Source of the DNA: CAYXSX01 sp964493095
Lineage (GTDB): Bacteria; Pseudomonadota; Alphaproteobacteria; Micavibrionales; Micavibrionaceae
NCBI GenBank assembly: GCA_964493095.1
Contig: CAZBNG010000107.1
Location: 1-6,068 of the forward strand
Direction: 5' to 3'
Length of the DNA: 6,068 nucleotides
The notes under the pieces are model-generated. The model saw only the letters and a program-made list of their open reading frames with translations, was not told where the DNA came from and did not search any database. Below, piece after piece: positions 1-5,315 of the stretch (within the stretch, counting starts at the first letter, position 1; each line of letters starts with the position of its first letter). Both the position numbers and the translations under genes were made by a program.

Positions 1-30
1 GCCTAACCTTTATCATTTGAGGAATTATTC

Positions 31-567
31 ATGTTTAAACGCAGCCTTTTACTATTGGGGAGTATTTTCATTATGGGTACAGCAGCCACACAAAACGCAG
101 ACGCAGCCGAGACTGTCGTCATGGAACTATCAACAGGCGGCCCCGTCGTCATTGAACTCAAGCCCGAGATCGCTCCCAAGCATGTCGAGCGCATTAAAAC
201 ACTGACCAACGAAGGCTTCTATAACGGCATCGTCTTCCACCGCGTGATTGACGGCTTCATGGCGCAAACGGGCGACCCGACCGGCACGGGCACGGGCGGC
301 TCAGAATATCCGGATGTTCCCGCCGAATTCAGCGAAACCGAAACCTTCGGCCGCGGCACAGTGGGCATGGCCCGCTCCTCCCGCCCGGACAGCGCCAATT
401 CGCAATTCTTCATCTGCTTTGAAGACTGCAGCTTCCTGGACGGCCAGTACACGATCTGGGGACAGGTGACCTCCGGCATGGAATTTGTAGACGGCCTCGC
501 CAGAGGCGAACCCCCGGCCAACCCGGATAAAATCGTGAAGATGACAGTGGGCTCATCAGAGGACTAG
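31..567 (+). CDS. Secreted cyclophilin-type peptidyl-prolyl cis-trans isomerase
   Basis: Catalyses cis-trans isomerisation of Xaa-Pro bonds and helps proteins fold, here most likely in the periplasm. The 178-residue product starts with a Sec signal peptide: K3-R4, a hydrophobic core at about 5-19, and an Ala-rich cleavage region ending near A25 (ADA-AE). The cyclophilin domain fills the rest. FHRVIDGF at 69-76 and MAQTGD at 77-82 hold the residues that match human CypA Arg55 (R71), Phe60 (F76), Met61 (M77) and Gln63 (Q79). SQFFI at 124-128 supplies the Gln111 and Phe113 equivalents. F135 replaces the cyclosporin-contacting Trp121, as is common in bacterial cyclophilins. A GAGGAA Shine-Dalgarno at 19-24, six bases before the ATG, fixes the start. 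The stop codon lies inside the first octamer of the repeat array that follows. It is probably first in a run with the next two genes. The family is certain; its protein substrates are unknown. Confidence 0.95.
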   Translation: MFKRSLLLLGSIFIMGTAATQNADAAETVVMELSTGGPVVIELKPEIAPKHVERIKTLTNEGFYNGIVFHRVIDGFMAQTGDPTGTGTGGSEYPDVPAEFSETETFGRGTVGMARSSRPDSANSQFFICFEDCSFLDGQYTIWGQVTSGMEFVDGLARGEPPANPDKIVKMTVGSSED

Positions 568-593
568 ATGAATTGAGGACTGGATGACTGGAG
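562..593 (+). repeat. Left octamer array flanking the IVS-type gene
   Basis: Four consecutive 8-nt units with consensus GACTGGAT: GACTAGAT (562-569), GAATTGAG (570-577), GACTGGAT (578-585) and GACTGGAG (586-593). At double-unit scale, 559-573 and 575-589 match at 13 of 15 positions. The array begins inside the last codons of the isomerase gene (TAG at 565-567) and ends exactly before the ATG at 594. Bases 582-593 are a perfect 12-nt inverted match to 963-974, so this array can fold back on the right-hand array. Aligned unit by unit, about 24 of 32 positions agree. The repeat structure is seen directly; a role as a mobility or RNA-processing signal is inferred. Confidence 0.75.
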
Positions 594-953
594 ATGCCAG
601 TTAAGGAATATTCCGATCTGGAAGTCTGGAAAAAGGCATATGAGCTGTCTCTGAAGATTCATAAAGCAAGCCTGTCCTTTCCAAAAATCGAGCAATATTC
701 CCTGGCGGACCAGATACGGCGCTCCAGCAAATCCGTCTGCGCCAATATAGCGGAGGGATTTGTTAAGCAAAAGTCATCCAAAACCGAGTTCAAACGCTTC
801 CTGCTTATCGCACAGGGTTCAGCTACGGAAGTGCATATGTGGCTGCAATACTGCCTTGATCTTGAATATCTGGATACGCGGACAACTCACGAATGGCAGG
901 AAGAATGCCAAACCGTTATTAAAATGCTCAGTTCCTTTCATGCCAAAGTCTGA
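594..953 (+). CDS. Four-helix-bundle protein, 23S rRNA intervening-sequence (IVS) family
   Basis: A 119-residue all-helical protein of the family annotated as four helix bundle or S23/IVS protein. Diagnostic segments are all present: YSDLEVWKKA at 6-15, FPKIEQYSLADQIRRSS at 29-45, the strongly conserved NIAEGF at 51-56, and EFKRFLLIAQGSATEV at 65-80. The length is normal for the family. The biochemical role is not established; members known from structures form small oligomeric bundles with a conserved charged surface, and nucleic-acid binding is suspected only. The start follows from the family N-terminus and an in-frame stop at 585-587. A GGAG abuts the ATG with no spacing and GAGGA at 575-579 is 14 bases away, so initiation may be weak or depend on ribosomes ending on the isomerase 26 bases upstream. 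Octamer arrays flank it on both sides, and its last four codons overlap the glucosidase start. Confidence 0.9.
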   Translation: MPVKEYSDLEVWKKAYELSLKIHKASLSFPKIEQYSLADQIRRSSKSVCANIAEGFVKQKSSKTEFKRFLLIAQGSATEVHMWLQYCLDLEYLDTRTTHEWQEECQTVIKMLSSFHAKV

Positions 954-2664
954 TATCCAGTCCTCCAGTCATCCGGTTATCGAGTCATCCGAATGGTGGC
1001 GCGGCGCGGTGATTTACCAGGTGTACCCGCGCAGCTTTCTGGACACGAATGGAAGCGGCACGGGCGATCTGCGCGGCATTTGTGAAAAACTCGATTACAT
1101 CGCCGCGCTGGGTGTGGACGGGATATGGATTTCCCCGTTCTTTAAATCGCCGATGAAGGATTTCGGATATGACGTATCGGATTACCGGGATGTCGACCCG
1201 CTTTTCGGTGCGCTGGCGGATTTCGACGCACTGCTGGAAAAGGCTCACAAACTTGACCTGAAAATCATCATCGACCTTGTGCTGTCCCATACCTCCAACG
1301 AGCACCCGTGGTTTAACGACCCGGCGAAAAAAGACTGGTATGTCCGGGCGGACGGGAAAAAGGCATTCTCCCGCTTAGGGAAGGAAAATGCTGCTCACAA
1401 TGGTCAAAGTGATTTTTCATCTAACAAGGCGCAAGGAGCGCCGTGTAGAAATCGCTACATAAGCGACGAAGCAACGCAGTTAGAAGGAAAATCACAAAGA
1501 CCATTGCCGCCGAACAACTGGGTGTCTGTATTTGGCGGCAGCGCATGGGAATGGGACGAACGCTACGGACAATATTACCTGCACAACTTCCTGCCCGAGC
1601 AGCCGGATCTGAATTACCACAATCCGGAAGTACAAAAGGAGGCGCTTGATATCTGCCGCTTCTGGCTGGAGCGCGGGGTAGACGGTTTCCGGCTGGACGT
1701 GATCAATTTCCTGTTCCACGACCCCGAGCTGCGCGATAACCCGCCCCGCCCGGATGAGCTGGGCGCCGCCACGCAGTTTGAAGGCAACGATCCCTACTCC
1801 GCGCAGGCGCATATCTATGATAAATCCCGCCCTGAAAACCTTGAATTTATTTCTCGCCTGCGCGCGCTGCTCAATGAATACGGCGCGATGAGCGTGGGGG
1901 AAATCGGCGACGATCATCCTTACGCCCGCGCGCATGAATACACGGAAGGCAATAACCGCCTGCACACCGCCTATAACACCCATATGATGGCGGGCACGAC
2001 CAAAACGCTTACCGCCGGTCTGATCCGCAAGCCGATCGAAACATTCCTGAGCCTGCCCGGAAAAAGCTGGCCCAGCTGGGCCTTTTCCAACCACGACGTC
2101 GTGCGCGCCGCTTCGCGCTGGCTTCCTTCCAAGGGAAGTGAAAGCGACGGTTTCGATCACAACCCGCAATTCTCAAAAATGCTCATCGCCCTTCTGGGCT
2201 GCCTTTACGGCACGGCGTTTCTTTATCAGGGGGAGGAACTCGGCCTGCCGGAAGCCAAATTAAAGCGGGAGGAACTGCAGGACCCGTGGGGTAAAAATCT
2301 CTGGCCCGCATGGCAGGGACGCGACGGTTGCCGCACCCCGATGCCGTGGAACGGCGCACCGGTGAAAAACGGCTGGCTGCCTACCCCCGCTACGCACATA
2401 CCGCTCAATGCAGAGGCGCAGGAGCAGGACCCGGAATCGCCGCTGAATTTTACCCGGCGTTTCCTGAACTGGCGTAAAACGCAGACCCCGCTCATCCACG
2501 GTAGTATCGCGTTTTTTAATACCGGGGAAAACGTCCTGGCCTTTCGCCGCAGCCATGAAGGAAAAGAAGTTTTATGCGTTTTCAACCTCGCGCAGGAGGA
2601 CGCCGCATTTGAGGATAAAGCGCTCGCCCCCTTTGCCTTCTTCATCGAAGGCTTCGCAGCCTAG
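940..2664 (+). CDS. GH13 alpha-glucosidase / alpha-amylase-family hydrolase with an in-frame insert
   Basis: Hydrolyses alpha-glucosidic bonds of maltose-like or related oligosaccharides, probably in the cytoplasm since no signal peptide is seen. Hallmarks of the 574-residue product are WWRGAVIYQVYPRSF at 19-33, DGIWISPFFKSP at 60-71 and DLVLSHTS at 112-119. GVDGFRLDVINF at 246-257 carries nucleophile D253, SVGEIGDD at 318-325 carries general acid E321, and FSNHDVVR at 382-389 carries transition-state stabiliser D386, so the triad is intact. This organisation fits the alpha-glucosidase side of GH13; exact subfamily and substrate cannot be read from sequence. Residues about 142-187 are an extra segment, absent from the usual ADGK-to-PPNNW junction, that coincides with a palindromic DNA element; without it the length is about 530, normal for the family. 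The ATG at 940 is the only sensible start after the family core. It lacks a Shine-Dalgarno and overlaps the preceding gene by 14 nt, suggesting translational coupling. Confidence 0.93.
   Translation: MPKSDIQSSSHPVIESSEWWRGAVIYQVYPRSFLDTNGSGTGDLRGICEKLDYIAALGVDGIWISPFFKSPMKDFGYDVSDYRDVDPLFGALADFDALLEKAHKLDLKIIIDLVLSHTSNEHPWFNDPAKKDWYVRADGKKAFSRLGKENAAHNGQSDFSSNKAQGAPCRNRYISDEATQLEGKSQRPLPPNNWVSVFGGSAWEWDERYGQYYLHNFLPEQPDLNYHNPEVQKEALDICRFWLERGVDGFRLDVINFLFHDPELRDNPPRPDELGAATQFEGNDPYSAQAHIYDKSRPENLEFISRLRALLNEYGAMSVGEIGDDHPYARAHEYTEGNNRLHTAYNTHMMAGTTKTLTAGLIRKPIETFLSLPGKSWPSWAFSNHDVVRAASRWLPSKGSESDGFDHNPQFSKMLIALLGCLYGTAFLYQGEELGLPEAKLKREELQDPWGKNLWPAWQGRDGCRTPMPWNGAPVKNGWLPTPATHIPLNAEAQEQDPESPLNFTRRFLNWRKTQTPLIHGSIAFFNTGENVLAFRRSHEGKEVLCVFNLAQEDAAFEDKALAPFAFFIEGFAA
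955..990 (-). repeat. Right octamer array, inverse orientation
   Basis: On the + strand the units are ATCCAGTC (955-962), CTCCAGTC (963-970), ATCCGGTT (971-978), ATCGAGTC (979-986) and a partial ATCC (987-990). These are reverse complements of the GACTGGAT-type units on the left of the IVS-type ORF. AGTCATCCG is repeated exactly at 967-975 and 983-991, the same 16-nt double-unit period as on the left. The array begins just after the IVS-type stop codon and is translated in the glucosidase frame as a Ser-rich leader (residues 6-17). The repeat is seen directly; its function is not known. Confidence 0.75.
1398..1506 (+). repeat. Palindromic element inserted in frame in the glucosidase gene
   Basis: Bases 1398-1425 and 1479-1506 are 28-nt inverted arms agreeing at 23 positions, 24 if a G:U pair is allowed. 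The outer 8 nt (CAATGGTC) and an inner GTGATTTT are perfect; one AAA facing AAA block is the main mismatch. The 53-nt centre can form two more hairpins: GGCGC/GCGCC at 1428-1432 and 1438-1442, and TGTAG/CTACA at 1444-1448 and 1455-1459. The whole would make a branched, cloverleaf-like fold. Hand count gives 48 G+C in 109 bases (44 percent), visibly lower than the flanking gene. It reads through without a stop as a hydrophilic peptide, roughly residues 154-189. It resembles in kind the coding palindromic elements of Rickettsia and Wolbachia. I do not recognise it as a member of a named family, and no second copy is present in this window. Confidence 0.75.
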
Positions 2665-3401
2665 CTTTTCTCCGCCGGGGCCTCGTCGTCTTCCAGCTCA
2701 AAAAGAGGCGTATCTGACGTATCATCCAGCTTAATGGCGCGTGCCGCTTTTTCGGCGCTTGCCTCTTCCATCAATTTTTTACTTTCGCTTTTCTCAAGCT
2801 CAAGCAGTTTCGCCGTTTTAATAAGCCTTTGCACAGTGTTTTCGATCTTCTCCAGATCGCTTAGCGCGTCGGGGGTATCTATACGAAGCAGCGTATCCCG
2901 GGTCGTGAAAATAAAAATGACCCAGGCATTCTTCATTTTCATGAGCTTAAGCAAAGCGCCGAGCCTGTCTTTGTTCAGATATGCCTTCATAAACCGGGCG
3001 TTTTCGGAAAGAATGATGTGCTCTTTGTCCCACCCCTTCACTTTTGGCCTGTATTCCTGCCCGTAATTCATCTTTTGGATCAAGGAAACCATATTGCCGC
3101 TGCCCACCGCACCGGCAACAGGCATTTTATTATGCAGCACGATCTCAACGGCGCTCATTTTACGAGTTGTGCGCGACTGATTATCTCCGTGCTCGCCCGT
3201 GAACAGGGCGATACTGTAACCGTCGATAACCCCCGTTACTTCCGGCGACAACATCAGGCCGGAAACCTTGTAACGCAGATTGTGTTTTTTTGCGAATTCC
3301 TTCCATGCCCGTTTCTGGCGCATCAGAATCACGAGTGTCCACCCCAGGAACAGCAGCAGCGTTCCCGATAGCATGACCCAGATAACAATTCCTAAAGACA
3401 A
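2661..3401 (-). CDS. Membrane-anchored protein of unknown function
   Basis: A 246-residue protein with one N-terminal membrane helix (about residues 4-27, rich in Leu, Ile, Val and Gly) followed by the basic stretch RQKRAWKEFAKKH, which predicts a cytoplasmic body. The soluble part at about 38-175 alternates beta-like and helical segments (VTGVIDGYSIALF, then AVEIVLHN) and loosely resembles proteins that carry a WxxFAxxHxL motif after a membrane anchor. I cannot name its function. Residues about 183-228 are helical and charged, compatible with a coiled coil, and the C-terminus is acidic (FELEDDEAPAEKS). The TTG start at 3401 has GGGG six bases upstream and gives the full helix; an ATG at 3374 would give 237 residues and is a possible alternative with a poorer ribosome site. 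The stop overlaps the convergent glucosidase stop in CTAG (2661-2664), leaving no intergenic terminator. Confidence 0.78.
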   Translation of the reverse strand: MSLGIVIWVMLSGTLLLFLGWTLVILMRQKRAWKEFAKKHNLRYKVSGLMLSPEVTGVIDGYSIALFTGEHGDNQSRTTRKMSAVEIVLHNKMPVAGAVGSGNMVSLIQKMNYGQEYRPKVKGWDKEHIILSENARFMKAYLNKDRLGALLKLMKMKNAWVIFIFTTRDTLLRIDTPDALSDLEKIENTVQRLIKTAKLLELEKSESKKLMEEASAEKAARAIKLDDTSDTPLFELEDDEAPAEKS

Positions 3402-3580
3402 AAAAACCCCGCCGGAAAAAGAGAAATCTAAAAACCACTAATGTTTATTGTAGCGCCTGCGGCAAAAAATGGCCACACGATTAACTTTTAGCGCGCCTAG
3501 TTTTCCCCTCATCCTCTTTTAAAAACATAAACCGGCCACGATTGAAACAGCACACAGCGGCACACTTAATTCAATCCCGC

Positions 3581-3608
3581 TTGACTTTTATCCCCGGGGC
3601 CGTAGGAT
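3581..3608 (+). promoter_or_regulatory. Candidate promoter of the XRE-type regulator with palindromic spacer
   Basis: TTGACT at 3581-3586 (five of six to the -35 consensus) is separated by 16 nt from TAGGAT at 3603-3608 (four of six to -10). The predicted transcript start near 3615 leaves a leader of about 25 nt before the ATG at 3641, which also supports that start over the earlier TTG in the same frame. The spacer holds the perfect 8-bp palindrome CCCCGGGG at 3592-3599, well placed for a repressor. Autoregulation is only inferred from position. Confidence 0.45.
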
Positions 3609-3640
3609 CGAATATCAACCGACGGGTGGGAAAGAGACGC

Positions 3641-4306
3641 ATGATTACAATCGAGCAATGCCGCGCCGCACGGGGCCTTCTGGGCTGGACCCAGCAGGAT
3701 CTCGCCGATGCATGCGGTTTGTCCAAAACGGCAATCAATAATTTTGAAAAAGGCCATTCCGATATCAAGGCGGAATCACTGCGCGCCATCCGCACGGCTT
3801 TTGAAGCGGGGAATGTAGAGTTTATGGGCGACAACGGTCTTCGCAAACGGCGGGACCAGGTCGACATACTATACGGGGACGGAGCGATCGAACGTTTATT
3901 CGATGACATTATCCAGACCGTATCGGAAGAGCAAAGCGAGGTTCTTATTGTTCGCGGCCAAAGGCCACTGAACGACAACGCACCATCGCAGCGCCTGCAA
4001 AACCAGATGGAACTCCTGCGGGAACAGGGGGTGCGCGAACGCACCCTTTGCGGGGAAGACCTCCAGCCCTTCTGGGGGAATGAAGAATTCCAGCGCTGGA
4101 TGCCCGGCGCCGCAAGGCAGGCTTCCATGACCACGTTCCTGTATGGGCAAAAGGTAGCGCTTCAACTCTGGGGAGGAGAAACCATTATCGTTCTCGACAG
4201 CCCGGCGGCCAGCACAGCAGAACGGCAACGCTTTGAACACCTTTGGTCCCGCGCCATAGAACGAAGCGCCGCCCAGGATCAGAAAGAAAAAAATTCTTCC
4301 TTCTAG
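3641..4306 (+). CDS. XRE-family helix-turn-helix regulator with C-terminal sensor-like domain
   Basis: A 221-residue DNA-binding protein. The N-terminal Xre/Cro domain covers about 1-65; its helix-turn-helix lies at 17-37 (TQQDLADACGLSKTAINNFE), followed by the SDIKAESLRAIRTAFE pattern of a large proteobacterial regulator group. After a linker, residues about 78-205 form a second domain with YGDGAIERLFDDII, a central strand EVLIVRG, and a C-terminal part ALQLWGGETIIVLDSPA followed by RQRFEHLWSRA. That ending resembles the effector region of TrmB-type regulators and phospholipase-D-like folds, but no HxKxxxxD motif is present, so a ligand-sensing rather than nuclease role is more likely. The ligand is unknown. 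The ATG at 3641 is chosen because the family begins MITIEQCRAARG, GGGAAAGAG lies just upstream, and a promoter at 3581-3608 would place the transcript start after any earlier start. The gene stands alone, convergent with the lipoprotein gene 27 bp away. Confidence 0.88.
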   Translation: MITIEQCRAARGLLGWTQQDLADACGLSKTAINNFEKGHSDIKAESLRAIRTAFEAGNVEFMGDNGLRKRRDQVDILYGDGAIERLFDDIIQTVSEEQSEVLIVRGQRPLNDNAPSQRLQNQMELLREQGVRERTLCGEDLQPFWGNEEFQRWMPGAARQASMTTFLYGQKVALQLWGGETIIVLDSPAASTAERQRFEHLWSRAIERSAAQDQKEKNSSF

Positions 4307-4333
4307 GACGTCCATAAAAAAATAAGAGAAAAC

Positions 4334-4588
4334 TTACTTACGCTGTTTCTTTTCAAAAATTTTCTCAAGGTCTTCGGAGACCCTGGGAGCATAATCGCGT
4401 TTCACCGGAACGATCTTAAGCTCCTGTGGCGGGGCAAGCTTGGCACGCACATACATAATCGCGGAGCCCGCCGTGCGCTGGTTACCGTAAGGAAATACGT
4501 TGCTGGTACGCACAGCCTCCCACCCGTCACAACCGACAAGAAGCAACGGCATGGCAAACAAAGCGTATTTTAAAGATCTGAAAGGCAT
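4334..4588 (-). CDS. Small putative lipoprotein of unknown function
   Basis: An 84-residue product with a lipoprotein signal: K7, a hydrophobic core at about 8-18, and lipobox LVGC with Cys20 as the lipidation site, giving a mature chain of about 65 residues. The mature part is polar and basic at the end (KKQRK), with no recognised domain; it contains WEAVRTSNVFPYGNQRTAG, then a short beta-like segment AIMYVRAKLA and a Pro-containing VPVKRDYAP. D21 follows the cysteine; in enterobacterial rules this favours inner-membrane retention, though that rule may not hold here. The start at 4588 is preferred over an upstream ATG at 4645 because it puts the signal peptide at the N-terminus and has AGAGAG eight bases upstream. 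It lies 69 nt downstream of the acetyltransferase gene on the same strand and may share its transcript. No function can be assigned. Confidence 0.75.
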   Translation of the reverse strand: MPFRSLKYALFAMPLLLVGCDGWEAVRTSNVFPYGNQRTAGSAIMYVRAKLAPPQELKIVPVKRDYAPRVSEDLEKIFEKKQRK

Positions 4589-4657
4589 GATGCACTCTCT
4601 TGGAAAATGGCCGCCTGCCGGAAACGGCAAACTACATACCAACAATACCGTGTTTCA

Positions 4658-5218
4658 TCACGCCGGGCAAGAGCGCGGATCATCCTTGCCTATATGATAG
4701 AGAACAAAATGCCCGAGCGGATGCTGCTTGCGCATACCGGGGTAATCGAATTCGCCGCCTTCCACCTGATTCATGCCGATCTTTTCCATGACACCGATGG
4801 CGCGCGTATTATCGTGCACGGTGAAGGATACGATTTCCTTAAGGTCCAGTTTTGTAAACGCGTGCCCCAGCACGCCGCAGGCCGCCTCGCTGGCATACCC
4901 ATGCCCCCAGCATTCGTAATCCAGCCGCCACGCGATCTCCACCGCCGGGGTAAACGGGGCCTTAAACTCCACATGGCGCAAACCGACAAACCCCATAAAC
5001 GAGCCGTCTTCCTTGCGTTCCGCGACATAAGGGCCATAGCCGTATTTTTTGAAATGCTCCTGGAAACGATCGACAAGGTGGTTGCTCGCCTCCTCGTCCA
5101 GCAGGCGCGGCAGGTATTCCATGATGACGGGATCGCCGTTCATGACGGCAAAAGGCGCGCGGTCCTCGTCTTTCCATTCACGCAGTATGATCCGCTCTGT
5201 CTCTATATGTTTTTTCAT
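4658..5218 (-). CDS. GNAT-family N-acetyltransferase, RimJ/RimL-like
   Basis: Transfers an acetyl group from acetyl-CoA to an amine, either a protein N-terminus or a small molecule; the acceptor cannot be told from sequence. The 186-residue protein opens with the RimJ/RimL-type signature ETERIILREWKDEDRAPF at 6-23. Its acetyl-CoA-binding motif A is at about 92-121: AVEIAWRLDYECWGHGYASE, where the G105, G107 and A109 loop replaces the classical QxxGxG or QxxGxA segment, then helix AACGVLGHAF. The motif B region SFTVHDNTRAIGVMEKIGM at 131-149 contains the conserved N137 and the MEKIGM element typical of this group. The ATG at 5218 is preferred to one at 5266 because GAGGGA lies three bases upstream and the family begins at this point. 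It is divergent from the exported-protein gene and upstream of the lipoprotein gene. Confidence 0.92.
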   Translation of the reverse strand: MKKHIETERIILREWKDEDRAPFAVMNGDPVIMEYLPRLLDEEASNHLVDRFQEHFKKYGYGPYVAERKEDGSFMGFVGLRHVEFKAPFTPAVEIAWRLDYECWGHGYASEAACGVLGHAFTKLDLKEIVSFTVHDNTRAIGVMEKIGMNQVEGGEFDYPGMRKQHPLGHFVLYHIGKDDPRSCPA

Positions 5219-5227
5219 GCGTCCCTC

Positions 5228-5255
5228 ACTATAACGGCGGTTTTCTCCACAGCAA
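5228..5255 (-). promoter_or_regulatory. Weak candidate promoter of the acetyltransferase gene
   Basis: Read leftward, TTGCTG (5255-5250) and TATAGT (5233-5228) are separated by 16 nt. The -10 has five of six consensus bases and the -35 has four. The drawback is distance: transcription would start about 4 to 5 nt before the ATG at 5218 and would cut off the GAGGGA ribosome site. A different promoter further upstream is therefore just as possible. Confidence 0.25.
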
Positions 5256-5280
5256 GATACAAACACAGATATAGGGCGCT

Positions 5281-5308
5281 TTGTTCACAGGGCGAAATGT
5301 CTTATAAT
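5281..5308 (+). promoter_or_regulatory. Candidate promoter giving a leaderless message
   Basis: A perfect TATAAT at 5303-5308 follows TTGTTC (5281-5286) after 16 nt. Initiation about seven bases after the -10 falls at 5315-5316, the A of the ATG at 5316. The -10 also overlaps an earlier in-frame ATG at 5307, which would then not be transcribed. No convincing Shine-Dalgarno precedes either ATG, in line with a leaderless transcript, a common arrangement in alphaproteobacteria. The -35 is poor. Confidence 0.4.
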
Positions 5309-5315
5309 GCGTGTC

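Larger units (their letters stand above)
562..990 (+). mobile_element. Putative IVS-type cassette: small ORF between inverted octamer arrays
   Basis: A compact unit of about 430 bp consists of a left octamer array, one four-helix-bundle ORF and a right octamer array in inverse orientation. It sits exactly between the isomerase and glucosidase genes, taking in the stop of one and the start region of the other. Proteins of this family were first described inside intervening sequences of 23S rRNA genes, where the ORF is framed by a base-paired stem. Here the same layout occurs in a protein-coding run. No transposase or clear target-site duplication is visible, so mobility is an inference from the architecture alone. 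Confidence 0.4.

Noticed and set aside
760..939. N-terminal extension of the glucosidase frame back to 760
   Set aside because: The frame is open but fully overlaps the conserved IVS-type gene in another frame, and the encoded 60 residues have no relation to the GH13 N-terminus.
1492..2169. Long antisense open frame (225 codons) opposite the glucosidase
   Set aside because: It shadows a catalytically complete GH13 gene and shows no protein-family signature.
3471..3546. Direct repeat GGCCACACGATT (3471) and GGCCACGATT (3537)
   Set aside because: Only about 10 nt is shared, with a 2-nt gap, in an intergenic region; compatible with chance and with no third copy.
3542..3640. TTG start at 3542 for the XRE-type regulator
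   Set aside because: The family begins at MITIEQCRAARG, and the likely promoter lies inside this stretch, so it would not be transcribed as coding sequence.
4306..4313. GGACGTCC palindrome at the end of the regulator gene
   Set aside because: No loop and too short for a terminator; overlaps the stop codon and is likely chance.
4616..4629. TGCCG-GAAA-CGGCA hairpin between acetyltransferase and lipoprotein genes
   Set aside because: Only a 5-bp stem with no adjacent T-run in either direction, so not supportable as a terminator.
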